From NCBI RefSeq assembly GCF_000829695.1, contig NZ_BBNN01000029.1, forward strand, positions 1 to 64,000: a stretch of 64,000 nucleotides of DNA. The letters run 5' to 3'. Position numbers and translations under genes: made by a program. Shown piece by piece: positions 19,192 to 28,115 of the stretch. The DNA is from Streptomyces sp. NBRC 110035 (GTDB lineage: Bacteria > Actinomycetota > Actinomycetes > Streptomycetales > Streptomycetaceae). Every line of letters begins with the position of its first letter. The stretch's first letter is position 1. The notes beneath the pieces were generated by a model. The model was given only the letters and a program-made list of their open reading frames with translations, was not told the origin of the DNA and did no database searches.

Positions 19192-19968
19192 GCGCGCCCC
19201 TCGTCCGTCTTTCGCGTCCCCGTGATGCTGCCGTTACCGATTCCGGCCGAACGACACGAGTGAAATTACAAGTGTGCCGATCCGTGCGAGTCAAGCCGAG
19301 ATCTGCTATTGGCCCCCTTATTCACTCTGCGGAACCAAGCCCAAGCCGAAAGTGTTCAAATCGCCATAAATGCTGACACTCTGATGGGCCCTCAGGGCGC
19401 CCCGTCCCGCGCAGAGCCTCCACGGAGGAGGACGCCCGGGTGTTCGACCCCGTTGACCCGCTGACGCCACAGCGACCCGGATCACATTCGGATCACAGGA
19501 CCGCAACGGCACGTGCGCCCCCGACCGTGTGCCCCTTGTGTCCCCGGAACCACGTGAGCAAACCTTTCGCCTCGCAGGTGGACCTGATGAGGTGAACCGT
19601 GTCCCACGATCCGGGCATCGAGTTGACACCGGAAGTCTGAGCCGCTGTCCTTGTGGGCATGCTCGCGAACCCGGCACTCGCCTCGACCCGCTCCGCCGGG
19701 TCCCTCGGTGCTGCCCGCGCTCGCTGCAGCTGTTGCGGTTGTTGAGCCCCACGCGCTCCGGCCCTTCGGATCGCCCTCGATCCGACCGCCGTTCCCCCCG
19801 CTCCCACCGGGGCACTCTCCGCCGCCGTCCGTGACCCGGACACACGCGGCACGTCGTCCGTGACAGGCCGGTTCTCCGCACGGCCCCGCCCGACGGCCGC
19901 ACCCTCCGCCTCCCGAGTGCTTCCCCACCGCTTCCCGACCCCTTCTCCTCCGAGGAACCACCGCATCC
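19192..19968. promoter_or_regulatory. Long divergent regulatory region, whiB / cysteine dioxygenase-like gene
   Basis: 777 bp without a credible gene. The whiB-proximal 200 bp are unusually AT-rich and include a good promoter (19265-19294) plus AGTGA (19259-19263) and TCACT (19322-19326) words. These are half-sites of the kind bound by BldD, which is known to control whiB. The remainder (about 19400-19960) is C-rich and shows nothing I can name. The length is typical of developmentally regulated Streptomyces genes. Confidence 0.55.
19265..19294 (-). promoter_or_regulatory. whiB promoter candidate
   Basis: On the minus strand, TTGACT (19289-19294) is separated by 18 nt from TGTAAT (19265-19270). 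Predicted transcription starts near 19258, giving a leader of roughly 65 nt before the whiB ATG. whiB is known in S. coelicolor to have more than one promoter; this would be the proximal, vegetative-type one. Confidence 0.6.
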
Positions 19969-20553
19969 ATGAACAGCGACAGCGACCTCCAGATCGCCGG
20001 CGACATCCTCGAAGTACCGCATCTCCTGCAGCCCCCGCGCGAGCACCCGGCGACCGTCGCCGAGTTCGTCGGCCTGGCCCGCTCGCTCGCCGCCGACCGG
20101 TCCCGGTGGGAGCACCTGGTGCGGTACGACGCGAGCAGCCGCTGGTACCACCGGCTGCGCGCCGTGCCCCGGGCTCCCGGATCCGCCCTCGCGGGGGAGA
20201 CCCCCGTCGGCTACGAGGTGTGGCTGCTCTCCTGGGTGCCCGGACAGGGCAGCGGGCTGCACGACCACGGCCGTTCCTCCGGCATCCTGACCGTCCTGCA
20301 GGGTTCCCTCACCGAGCGCACCGCACGCGGCACGCGCACACTGACGCCGGGCACGGAGCGGGTCTTCGCGCCGGGCTACGCGCACGAGGTCGTCAATGAC
20401 GCGCTGGAACCGGCGGTCAGCCTGCACGTGTACTACCCGGGCCTGACCGAGATGCCGATGCACCCGGCCGCCCCGCACTCCGGGACGCGGACGGAGCCCC
20501 GGACGCCGGCCGCCCGGCCCGCCCCGCACGCCCCCGCCCGGCCGCCGGTGTGA
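19969..20553 (+). CDS. Cysteine dioxygenase family protein (cupin)
   Basis: A 194-residue protein from ATG 19969, with GAGGA about 13 nt upstream. The cupin iron site is visible: H98 and H100 in GLHDHGRSSG and H139 in YAHEVVN, with a C-terminal SLHVYYPGLTEM whose Tyr matches the conserved active-site Tyr. The family (PF05995) oxidises cysteine, or a related thiol such as 3-mercaptopropionate, to its sulfinate with non-haem Fe(II) and O2. Bacterial members differ in substrate, and the sequence alone does not decide. The C-terminal ~30 residues are Pro/Ala-rich and variable. It is followed by fbiA with a 54-bp gap. Confidence 0.88.
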   Translation: MNSDSDLQIAGDILEVPHLLQPPREHPATVAEFVGLARSLAADRSRWEHLVRYDASSRWYHRLRAVPRAPGSALAGETPVGYEVWLLSWVPGQGSGLHDHGRSSGILTVLQGSLTERTARGTRTLTPGTERVFAPGYAHEVVNDALEPAVSLHVYYPGLTEMPMHPAAPHSGTRTEPRTPAARPAPHAPARPPV

Positions 20554-20607
20554 CGGACCGGCCGGCACGGTGCCGCGTCCCGCCCGGCGGCTGACAGACT
20601 GTTTCCC

Positions 20608-21666
20608 ATGCGCATTGTGGTTCTGGCAGGCGGCATCGGCGGTGCCCGTTTCCTGCGCGGTCTGAAGCGGGCCGCGCCGGACGCGGACATCACGGTCATC
20701 GGCAACACCGGGGACGACATCCACCTCTTCGGGCTGAAGGTCTGCCCGGACCTCGACACGGTGATGTACACCCTCGGCGGCGGCATCGACGAGGAGCGGG
20801 GCTGGGGGCGGACCGACGAGAGCTTCCGGCTCAAGGAGGAACTGGCGGCGTACGGCGTCGGCCCGGGGTGGTTCGGGCTCGGCGACCGGGACTTCGCCAC
20901 GCACATCGTGCGGACGCAGATGCTCGCCGCCGGCTATCCGCTGAGCGCGGTGACCCAGGCCCTCTGCGAGCGCTGGCAGCCGGGCGTCCGGCTGATCCCG
21001 ATGACCGACGACCGCGTGGAGACGCATGTCGCCGTCACCCTGCCCGACGGCGACCCGGCGGCGGGGCCGTCGGCGGGGTCCGGGGCCGGGGAGAACCCGC
21101 CGGATTCCGCACCGGGTTCCGCGGCAGGCTCCGCGTCGGGTTCCGGTACGCGCAGGGCGATCCACTTCCAGGAGTACTGGGTGCGGCTGCGGGCGTCGGT
21201 CCCGGCCGAGGCGGTCGTGCCGGTCGGCGCGGAGCAGGCGAAGCCGGCGCCGGGGGTGCTGGAGGCGATCGCCGCGGCCGACGTGATCCTCTTCCCGCCG
21301 TCCAACCCGGTCGTCTCCATCGGCACGATCCTCTCCGTCCCCGGCATCCGGGAGGCGATCGCCGAGGCGGGCATGCCGGTGGTCGGCCTGTCGCCGATCG
21401 TCGGCGACGCGCCCGTACGCGGCATGGCCGACAAGGTGCTCGCGGCGGTCGGCGTCGAATCCACGGCGCGGGCGGTGGCCGAGCACTACGGCTCGGGCCT
21501 GCTGGACGGCTGGCTGGTCGACACGGTCGACGCGGCCGCCGTGGAGCACGTCGAGGAGGCGGGCATCCGCTGCCGGGCCGTGCCCCTGATGATGACCGGC
21601 ATCGACGCCACCGCGCGGATGGCCCGGGAGGCGATCGCCCTGGCGGAGGAGGTGCAGGCGGTGTGA
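20608..21666 (+). CDS. fbiA: 2-phospho-L-lactate (or phosphoenolpyruvate) transferase of F420 biosynthesis
   Basis: Transfers the phospho-lactyl/enolpyruvyl moiety from its guanylyl carrier to the deazaflavin FO, making F420-0 or dehydro-F420-0. It has 352 residues from ATG 20608. CofD/FbiA motifs are clear: VLAGGIGGARFLRGL at the N-terminus, VIGNTGDDIHLFGLKVCPDLDTVMYTLGG, and ILFPPSNPVVSIGTILSVPGIREA. Residues about 148-181 are a Gly/Ser/Ala/Pro-rich insertion that probably forms a surface loop. Its stop overlaps the fbiB start by 4 bp (21663-21666), so the two are translationally coupled. Confidence 0.97.
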   Translation: MRIVVLAGGIGGARFLRGLKRAAPDADITVIGNTGDDIHLFGLKVCPDLDTVMYTLGGGIDEERGWGRTDESFRLKEELAAYGVGPGWFGLGDRDFATHIVRTQMLAAGYPLSAVTQALCERWQPGVRLIPMTDDRVETHVAVTLPDGDPAAGPSAGSGAGENPPDSAPGSAAGSASGSGTRRAIHFQEYWVRLRASVPAEAVVPVGAEQAKPAPGVLEAIAAADVILFPPSNPVVSIGTILSVPGIREAIAEAGMPVVGLSPIVGDAPVRGMADKVLAAVGVESTARAVAEHYGSGLLDGWLVDTVDAAAVEHVEEAGIRCRAVPLMMTGIDATARMAREAIALAEEVQAV

Positions 21667-23015
21667 ACGGCACGCGTGCGCACGACGAGGTACCCGCGGG
21701 TGGCGCGGCGTCGTCCGGCGGGTACCGGGTGTGGGCCGTCGCGGGGCTGCCCGAGGTCCGGCAGGGGGACGACCTCGCGAAGCTGATCGCGGCCGCGGAA
21801 CCGGGGCTGGCCGACGGGGACGTGCTGCTCGTCACCTCCAAGATCGTCTCCAAGACGGAGGGCCGGCTGCGGGAGGCAGCCGACCGGGAGGCCGCGATCG
21901 ACGCGGAGACGGTACGGGTGGTGGCCCGGCGCGGCCCGCTGCGCATCGTCGAGAACCGGCAGGGCCTCGTCATGGCCGCGGCCGGGGTCGACGCCTCCAA
22001 CACGCCGGCCGGCACGGTGCTGTTGCTCCCCGAGGATCCGGACGCGTCCGCGCGGGCGATCCGCGAGGGCCTGCGGGACACCCTCGGGGTCACGGTCGGC
22101 GTGCTGGTCACCGACACCTTCGGGCGCCCCTGGCGGGCGGGGCTGACGGACGTGGCGATCGGCGCCGCGGGCGTCCACGTCCTGGACGACCTGCGCGGCG
22201 GGACGGACGCGTACGGCAATCCGCTGGGCGCCACCGTGGTCGCCACCGCCGACGAGCTCGCCGCGGCGGGCGACCTGGTCAAGGGCAAGGCCGCGGGCCT
22301 GCCGGTGGCCGTCGTACGCGGTCTGTCCGCCCTGGTGACGGCCGACGGCGAGCACGGCGGGGGCGCGCGGGCCGTGGTCCGCGACTCCCGCGACGACATG
22401 TTCCGGCTCGGTACCTCGGAGGCGGTACGGCAGGCGGTGACCCAGCGCCGCACGGTACGGGCCTTCACCGACGAGCCGGTCGACCCGGGGGCGGTGCGCC
22501 GCGCGGTGGCCGCGGCCGTGACGGCTCCGGCCCCGCACCACACCACCCCGTGGCGGTTCGTCCTGCTGGAGTCGCAGGAGTCCCGGACCCGGCTGCTCGA
22601 CGCGATGCGGGACGCCTGGATCGCGGACCTGCGCCGGGACGGCAGGTCGGAGGAGTCCGTCGCCAGGCGGGTCCGCCGCGGCGACGTCCTGCGCGACGTG
22701 CCCTGCCTGGTCGTGCCCTGCCTGGTCATGGAGGGCTCGCACACCTACGGGGACGCGCGGCGGGACGGCGCGGAGCGGGAGATGTTCGTGGTCGCGACGG
22801 GTGCCGGCGTGCAGAACTTCCTGGTCGCCCTGGCCGGTGAGCGGCTGGGCTCGGCCTGGGTGTCGTCGACGATGTTCTGCCGGGACGTGGTCCGCGAGGT
22901 CCTGGACCTGCCGACGGGCTGGGACCCGATGGGCGCGGTGGCGGTGGGCCACCCCGCCGGGGAACCCCGGCCGCGGCCGGAACGGGACGCGGGCGCGTTC
23001 ATCGCCGTGCGATGA
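21663..23015 (+). CDS. fbiB: Coenzyme F420 gamma-glutamyl ligase, bifunctional FbiB
   Basis: A 450-residue protein from GTG 21663. Residues about 20-245 are the CofE-like ligase (LLVTSKIVSKTEGRL, VTDTFGRPWRAGLTDVAIG, KGKAAGLPVAVVRGL) that adds L-glutamates to F420-0. Residues about 260-450 are an FMN-binding nitroreductase-like domain (RRTVRAFTDEPVD, APHHTTPWRFVLL, GAGVQNFLVALAGERLGSAWVSS), which in actinobacterial FbiB reduces the dehydro-F420 intermediate and helps extend the tail. The two-domain form is the actinobacterial type. It overlaps fbiA by 4 bp. The product is cytosolic F420. Confidence 0.97.
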   Translation: MNGTRAHDEVPAGGAASSGGYRVWAVAGLPEVRQGDDLAKLIAAAEPGLADGDVLLVTSKIVSKTEGRLREAADREAAIDAETVRVVARRGPLRIVENRQGLVMAAAGVDASNTPAGTVLLLPEDPDASARAIREGLRDTLGVTVGVLVTDTFGRPWRAGLTDVAIGAAGVHVLDDLRGGTDAYGNPLGATVVATADELAAAGDLVKGKAAGLPVAVVRGLSALVTADGEHGGGARAVVRDSRDDMFRLGTSEAVRQAVTQRRTVRAFTDEPVDPGAVRRAVAAAVTAPAPHHTTPWRFVLLESQESRTRLLDAMRDAWIADLRRDGRSEESVARRVRRGDVLRDVPCLVVPCLVMEGSHTYGDARRDGAEREMFVVATGAGVQNFLVALAGERLGSAWVSSTMFCRDVVREVLDLPTGWDPMGAVAVGHPAGEPRPRPERDAGAFIAVR

Positions 23016-23120
23016 ACCGGGCGGGAGGGCGGGGCGCCTACCCTCGTAGGCACCCCGCCTTCCCCTGCCTCCGCACCGCTCCACCACTCCCCCCTCCGCC
23101 CCTACCCCCGGGAGCCCTCC

Positions 23121-24155
23121 GTGGCAGGACGTTTCGCTCCCCGGCCCGCCCCCCGGCCTGTCCCCCGCCCCGCTCGTACGACCGTGCGGGACGGGCGGGC
23201 CGTCGAGCCGGCGGGGGTGCCGCGACAGGCACCGGTCCCGGCCGGCCCGCCCTCGGTCCGGACGTGGGTGCCGGACGGCCCGCTGGACCTCGGGCTGGTC
23301 CTCGGGCCGCTGCGGCGCGGGTCCGCGGACCCGACGCTGCGCACGCTGCCGGACGGCTCCGTGTGGCGGACGAGCCTGACACCCGCCGGGCCGGGCACGC
23401 TGCGGGTGACGCGGCACGGCGGCGAGGTGCGGGGCGAGGCGTGGGGGCCGGGGGCCGGGTGGCTCCTGGACCGGCTGCCCGAGTTGCTCGGCGCCGCCGA
23501 CGACCCGGCCGCGTTCGTCCCCCGGCACAAGCTGCTGGCACTCACCCGGCACCGCAGGCCGGGGCTGCGGCTGGCCCGGACCGGGCTGGTGCTGGAGTCG
23601 TTGATCCCGTCGGTCCTGGAGCAGAAGGTCACCACCGGTGAGGCGTACCGGGCGTGGCGGCTGCTGGTCCGCACGTACGGGGAGCCGGCCCCCGGGCCCG
23701 CGCCCGAGCGGATGGCGGTGATGCCGTCGCCCCGGACCTGGGCGCTGATCCCCTCCTGGGAGTGGCACCGGGCCGGTGTCGACGACAAGCGGGCGTCCAC
23801 GGTGCTGCGGGCGGTGCGGGTCGCGGCGCGGCTGGAGGAGGCGGCCGGGATGGCTCCGGCGGCGGCACGGGCACGACTGGAACTGGTGCCGGGCATCGGG
23901 CCGTGGACGTCGGCGGAGACGGTGCAGCGCAGTCACGGCGCGCCGGACGAGGTGACCACGGGGGACCTGCACCTGCCGGGCATCGTGGGGTGGGCGCTGG
24001 CCGGGAACCGGGACGCGGACGACGCGGCGATGCTGGAACTGCTGGAGCCGTATGCCGGTCAGCGGCACCGGGCGGCGCGACTGGTCCTGCTGAGCGGACG
24101 GACGCCGGCACGGCGGGCACCGAAGATGCCGCGCTGGGACATCGGACGGCTGTGA
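23121..24155 (+). CDS. DNA-3-methyladenine glycosylase 2 family protein (HhH-GPD)
   Basis: A 344-residue protein from GTG 23121, with GGGAG 7 nt upstream. After a Pro/Arg-rich, probably disordered N-terminus (about 1-45) comes an AlkA-like fold. The helix-hairpin-helix is at LELVPGIGPWTSAETV (about 253-268), and the catalytic Asp follows in TTGDLHLPG. An upstream SVLEQKVTTGEAYRAWRLL helix matches the family. Such enzymes excise alkylated bases in base-excision repair. It is downstream of fbiB with a 105-bp gap and could be co-transcribed. A DNA-methylation gene also follows fbiB in mycobacteria, as I recall. Confidence 0.92.
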   Translation: MAGRFAPRPAPRPVPRPARTTVRDGRAVEPAGVPRQAPVPAGPPSVRTWVPDGPLDLGLVLGPLRRGSADPTLRTLPDGSVWRTSLTPAGPGTLRVTRHGGEVRGEAWGPGAGWLLDRLPELLGAADDPAAFVPRHKLLALTRHRRPGLRLARTGLVLESLIPSVLEQKVTTGEAYRAWRLLVRTYGEPAPGPAPERMAVMPSPRTWALIPSWEWHRAGVDDKRASTVLRAVRVAARLEEAAGMAPAAARARLELVPGIGPWTSAETVQRSHGAPDEVTTGDLHLPGIVGWALAGNRDADDAAMLELLEPYAGQRHRAARLVLLSGRTPARRAPKMPRWDIGRL

Positions 24156-24219
24156 GGCCCGGGCCGCTCAGCCGTCCGGTCCCCCTGTGCGGTCCCCGTG
24201 CCCCCTGCCGACGCCTCGG

Positions 24220-25308
24220 CTACTCGTCCGAGGAGAACCGCACCGACCCCGCCGGGATCCGCGCGTCGCACCAGACCCTGACCCCGTCCCGGAGTTCGTT
24301 GCGGGCGCCGACGACCGCGCCGTCGCCTATCACCGTCCCGGTGAGGACCGACCGCTCCCCCACCCGCGCACGCGTGCCGATCAGTGAGTCGGTGACGACC
24401 GCGCCGGGTTCGATGACCGCGCCCGGCAGGATCGTGCTGCCGAAGACGCGCGCGCCCTCCGCCACGAACGCGCCCTCGCCCACCACGGTCCCGCCCGCCA
24501 GCTTGGCGTCCGGTGCCACCCTCGCCGTCGGCAGGACCAGCCGGTCGCCGCAGCGTCCCGGGACCGCCGGGGACGGGGCGCGGCCCAGTACCAGGTCCGC
24601 GGAGCCCCGGACGAAGGCCGCCGGGGTACCGAGGTCCAGCCAGTACGTGGAGTCGACCAGGCCCTGAAGGTGGGCTCCGGCCGCCAGCAGTCCCGGGAAC
24701 GTCTCCCGCTCCACCGACACCGGCCGGCCCGTGGGGATCGTGTCGATGACCGAGCGGCGGAAGACGTACGCCCCCGCGTTGATCTGGTCGGTGACGATCT
24801 CCTCGGGTGTCTGCGGTTTCTCCAGGAACGCCAGGACGCGGCCCGTGCCGTCGGTGGGGACCAGGCCGTACGCCCTCGGGTCCGTCACCTTCGTCAGATG
24901 CAGCGAGACGTCGGCGCCCGTCACCTCGTGGGTGTGCACCAGCGCCCGGATGTCCAGGCCCGTGAGGATGTCGCCGTTGAAGATCAGCACCGGTTCGTCG
25001 GGGCCGGAGTGCAGCCGGGAGGCGACGTTGCGGATGGCGCCGCCGGTGCCGAGCGGCTCCTCCTCCGTCACGTACTCGATGTGCAGGCCCAGCGACGCCC
25101 CGTCGCCGAAGTACGGTTCGAAGACCTCGGCCAGATAGGACGTGGCCAGGACGATGTGCTCGACGCCCGCCGCTCTCGCTCTCGCTCTCGCCAGCTGGTG
25201 CGTGAGGAAGGGCACTCCGGCCGCCCGGACCATGGGCTTCGGTGTGTGCACCGTGAGCGGGCGCAACCGTGTGCCCTTGCCGCCGACCAGGAGGATCGCT
25301 TCTGTCAC
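24220..25308 (-). CDS. NDP-sugar synthase / sugar-1-phosphate nucleotidyltransferase (ManC-type)
   Basis: A 362-residue protein. GTG 25308 was chosen because the nucleotide-binding motif follows at once: MTEAILLVGGKGTRLRPLT, with HTPKPMV. It has a GT-A nucleotidyltransferase domain (about 1-235) with FNGDILTG as the metal-binding Asp site, then a left-handed beta-helix of hexapeptide repeats (about 265-355, e.g. GAFVAEGARVFG, GAVIEPGAVVTDSLIG). This is the GDP-mannose/glucose-1-phosphate nucleotidyltransferase type annotated as manC/manB in actinobacteria. It probably makes GDP-mannose from the manA-manB product; other NDP-hexoses are possible. Confidence 0.9.
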   Translation of the reverse strand: MTEAILLVGGKGTRLRPLTVHTPKPMVRAAGVPFLTHQLARARARAAGVEHIVLATSYLAEVFEPYFGDGASLGLHIEYVTEEEPLGTGGAIRNVASRLHSGPDEPVLIFNGDILTGLDIRALVHTHEVTGADVSLHLTKVTDPRAYGLVPTDGTGRVLAFLEKPQTPEEIVTDQINAGAYVFRRSVIDTIPTGRPVSVERETFPGLLAAGAHLQGLVDSTYWLDLGTPAAFVRGSADLVLGRAPSPAVPGRCGDRLVLPTARVAPDAKLAGGTVVGEGAFVAEGARVFGSTILPGAVIEPGAVVTDSLIGTRARVGERSVLTGTVIGDGAVVGARNELRDGVRVWCDARIPAGSVRFSSDE

Positions 25309-25440
25309 CTGTCGTCTCTGCTTCCTGCCGGGACCGGCCGAACTGTCTTTCGGCCGGCCAGTGTATGCAGACCGTCGCACGGTGGTTTCGACGGCGGTGT
25401 CTCCGGCGGGAGGGGACGCGGGCCCGGCGGTCCGCCGCTC

Positions 25441-26958
25441 TCAGCGGCCCTGGTAACCGGCCGCCGCGGAGCGGACGGTGCCGAGCTCGCCGTAGAGCTT
25501 CCCCCCTGGGCACACGGTGTTGAACCCGTCCCGGTGACCGGAGATCACGTTCAGTCGCACCTTCGTGCCTTTTGCGTAGAGATTGCCACCGTCGGACGTC
25601 AGGTATGTCTTCGCGCTCGGATCCATGCCGTGCAGTCCGAGCTTCCACGCGGTGAGCTGGGCGACGCCGGTCACCGCGGCGGCCGGCGGACCCGTGGTGT
25701 CGAAGGTGCCGAGAACCGCCACGCCCATGGTGCCGCTGTTGAATCCCAGGGTGTGCGCGCCCATGACCGGGGCGGCCACTCCCCCGGCCCGCCCCTCGTA
25801 GATCTTCCCGCACTTGTCGACGAGGAAGTTGTAGCCGATGTCCCGCCATCCCATGCTCGCCGTGTGGTAGCGGTAGATGCCGCGGATGACGGAAGGGGCC
25901 TCCGCGCACGTGTAGGTGTTGCCGGAGGCGCTGTGGTGCACGAAGGCCGCGCCCACCTTGTCGGTGTACACGAACTCCTTCTCCCGCAGGCTCTCGTCCG
26001 CACCCCACCCGCTGCGTGTGACGATGCCGGGCCGCGGGCCGATGTGCGGATCCGCCCGCTGTCCGGCCGCCTCGGTGCCGCGCAGGACGTGGTACTCCTC
26101 CTCGGTCTCCGCCCGGGTCAGCGCCGGGATCCCGGTGGCCCCCAGGGGCACGAGCGGGGCGTTGGCGGCCGATGCGGCGGCCGCCCCGGCGCTCATCACA
26201 CCGGTTCGGGGGGCCTCCGCCGCGGGGCCCGTGGAGCCGTCGACGGGGTTCCGGCCGGTGTTCTCCTCGGAGCTCTCCTCCGAGAGCCCTCCGGAGCTTT
26301 CCGCGGGGCTCCCGGCAGGGCTGTCCTCGGGCGGGGCGTCCTCCCCCGGGTCGACGAGTTCGAGGCGCATCCCGGAGGGCAGCAGCGGGGCGGACTCCTC
26401 GGAGCCTTCCCGGGCCCCTTCCCCGGCGGTGGAGCCGGTGGGCCCGGACCCGGCCTCCGGCTCCGCGTCCGGTCCGGTCTCCGCCCGGACCCGGATCTCC
26501 ACGCCGTCCGACGCGCCCACCCACAGCGGTGCGGTGGCGCCGCGGACCCGGCCCGAGGCGCGTTCCGCGGTCCCGGGGTCGGCCGCGTGGTCGGCGTTGT
26601 GGGTCTCGACGTCCTGCCAGCCGGACCAGGCGCCGGTGTCCGCCGCGCGGACGCGGACCTGGACCCGGCCGTGGAGTTCGGCGTCGGGGTCGTCCCAGAC
26701 GACACCGACGAGGGAGAAGTGCCGTACGGACCGCGGGGCGAGGCCGAACGTGGCGGCGTCGGAGGCGCGTTCGGGGTCGAGGGGCCGCAGGGGCAGCGAC
26801 TGGGTGCTGCCGGGGGTGCCGGCCCCGGTCGTCACCGCTGCGCGGGTGGCCGCCGGCGCCGTCCGGCCCGCGTCCGCCGCGACGGCGGACGGGGCCAGGG
26901 GCAGGGCGAGTGCGGCCGCGCAGGTGACACCGACGGAGGAAGCGAAAGGTCTACGCAT
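25441..26958 (-). CDS. Secreted N-acetylmuramoyl-L-alanine amidase (PGRP/Amidase_2 domain)
   Basis: About 505 residues from ATG 26958 (MRRPFASS); in-frame ATGs at 26976 and 26988 are alternatives. The N-terminus is a classical signal peptide ending near PSAVAA. The middle region is Ser/Glu/Pro-rich and acidic. The C-terminal ~170 residues are a peptidoglycan-recognition amidase domain: RSGWGADESLRE, a first zinc His in AAFVHHSASGNTYTC, DIGYNFLVDKCGKIYEGRAGG, and the second His and Cys ligands in VISGHRDGFNTVCPG. It cleaves the bond between MurNAc and the stem peptide outside the cell. It is divergent from TIGR03089. Confidence 0.92.
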   Translation of the reverse strand: MRRPFASSVGVTCAAALALPLAPSAVAADAGRTAPAATRAAVTTGAGTPGSTQSLPLRPLDPERASDAATFGLAPRSVRHFSLVGVVWDDPDAELHGRVQVRVRAADTGAWSGWQDVETHNADHAADPGTAERASGRVRGATAPLWVGASDGVEIRVRAETGPDAEPEAGSGPTGSTAGEGAREGSEESAPLLPSGMRLELVDPGEDAPPEDSPAGSPAESSGGLSEESSEENTGRNPVDGSTGPAAEAPRTGVMSAGAAAASAANAPLVPLGATGIPALTRAETEEEYHVLRGTEAAGQRADPHIGPRPGIVTRSGWGADESLREKEFVYTDKVGAAFVHHSASGNTYTCAEAPSVIRGIYRYHTASMGWRDIGYNFLVDKCGKIYEGRAGGVAAPVMGAHTLGFNSGTMGVAVLGTFDTTGPPAAAVTGVAQLTAWKLGLHGMDPSAKTYLTSDGGNLYAKGTKVRLNVISGHRDGFNTVCPGGKLYGELGTVRSAAAGYQGR

Positions 26959-27087
26959 GCCCCTGAGCTTGGGCATGGCCGCACACATCTGTCCATCGGG
27001 GAATTGACGGACTGTCGGGGCCTGTTGCGCCGAACCGGTGCCCCGGGCGCCCGGTGCGCGCCGCCGTGTCCGCGTACGCTTGCGCGG

Positions 27088-27843
27088 GTGAACGCCACCG
27101 ACCGCACCCCCGCCGACCTGCTGGGTTCCGCCCTCGCCGCGGACCCGGGACGCCCCCTGGTGACCTTCTACGACGACGCCACGGGCGAACGCGTCGAATT
27201 GTCCGTGGCCACCTTCGCCAATTGGGTGGCCAAGACCGCGAACCTGCTGCAGGACGAACTGGCCTCCGAGCCCGGTGACCGCGTGGCGCTGCTGCTGCCC
27301 GCGCACTGGCAGACCGCCGTGTGGCTGCTGGCGTGCGCGTCGGTGGGCGTGGTCGCGGACGTGTCCGGCGACCCGGCGGCGGCCGATGTGGTGGTGAGCG
27401 GGCCGGACGCGCTGGAGGCCGCGCGGGCCTGCTCGGGCGCACGGGTCGCGCTGGCCCTCAGGCCGCTCGGCGGACGGTTCCCGCAGCCTCCGGAGGGCTT
27501 CGCCGACTACGCCGTGGAGGTCCCGGGGCAGGGCGACCGGTTCGCGCCGTACGCGCCGGTCGACCCCGAGGCACCGGCGCTGATCGTGGCGGGCCGGGAG
27601 TTCACCGGGGCCGAGGTGGTGCAGCGGGCCCGCGCGGAGGCGACGGACCTCGGGCTGACCGGACCGGTCTCGCGCATCCTGTCGGGGCTGCCGTACGACA
27701 CCTGGGAGGGTCTGCGCGCGGGCCTGTACGGACCGCTGGCGACCGGCGGTTCGGTGGTGCTGTGCCGGAACCTGGACCGGCTCGGGGGCGACGCCCTGGA
27801 CAGGCGGGTCGAGAGCGAGCGGGTCACCGTCATCGCCCGCTGA
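27088..27843 (+). CDS. TIGR03089 family protein (truncated acyl-CoA synthetase-like)
   Basis: A 251-residue protein. GTG 27088 was chosen because the AMP-ligase-like N-terminal similarity starts there (PADLLGSALAADPGRPLVTFYDDATGERVELS); the frame is open far upstream without similarity. It resembles only the N-terminal part of AMP-forming ligases (LLQDELASEPGDRVALLLPAHWQTAVWLLACASVG) and lacks the ATP-binding P-loop and catalytic Lys domain, so ligase activity is unlikely. It is conserved in actinobacteria next to LCP genes, as here. Function unknown. Confidence 0.88.
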   Translation: MNATDRTPADLLGSALAADPGRPLVTFYDDATGERVELSVATFANWVAKTANLLQDELASEPGDRVALLLPAHWQTAVWLLACASVGVVADVSGDPAAADVVVSGPDALEAARACSGARVALALRPLGGRFPQPPEGFADYAVEVPGQGDRFAPYAPVDPEAPALIVAGREFTGAEVVQRARAEATDLGLTGPVSRILSGLPYDTWEGLRAGLYGPLATGGSVVLCRNLDRLGGDALDRRVESERVTVIAR

Positions 27844-28115
27844 CGGCCGCCCCGCCCTCGCACCCAGCCGCGCCCCCGGCCCGGACCGGTCGCCCGAACC
27901 GGCCCCGCCGGGCCGTCCCCCGTCCGCCGGGCCCCTTCCCCCGTTCGGATGCGCAGCGCCCGCCCCCGCCGCGCATCCGGGTCATCGTCGTACCAGCGGC
28001 ACGCCACTCCCCGACGCCCGTACGTCCGTACGCCGCCCCGTGCGCCCGTACGCCGGCCCGCGGTCCCGCATGCCGCCGCAAGCCGTCCCGTACGCCGTGA
28101 GGGGGTGGACCGGTC
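27844..28115 (+). other. Gap upstream of LCP gene 1, with CGTACG-rich stretch
   Basis: 272 bp, non-coding. Positions about 28015-28098 contain a scatter of CGTACG/CGTACGCC words in a C-rich background, resembling a decayed short repeat. No promoter consensus was recognised. Confidence 0.4.

Noticed and set aside
19318..21549. 743-residue minus-strand open frame opposite the CDO gene, fbiA and the whiB upstream region
   Set aside because: Low-complexity Arg/Gly/Asp composition, antisense to clear genes, no homologous motif.
28015..28098. CGTACG-rich stretch as an integration or binding array
   Set aside because: Spacing is irregular and the word is common in this high-GC DNA; too weak to call a repeat array.
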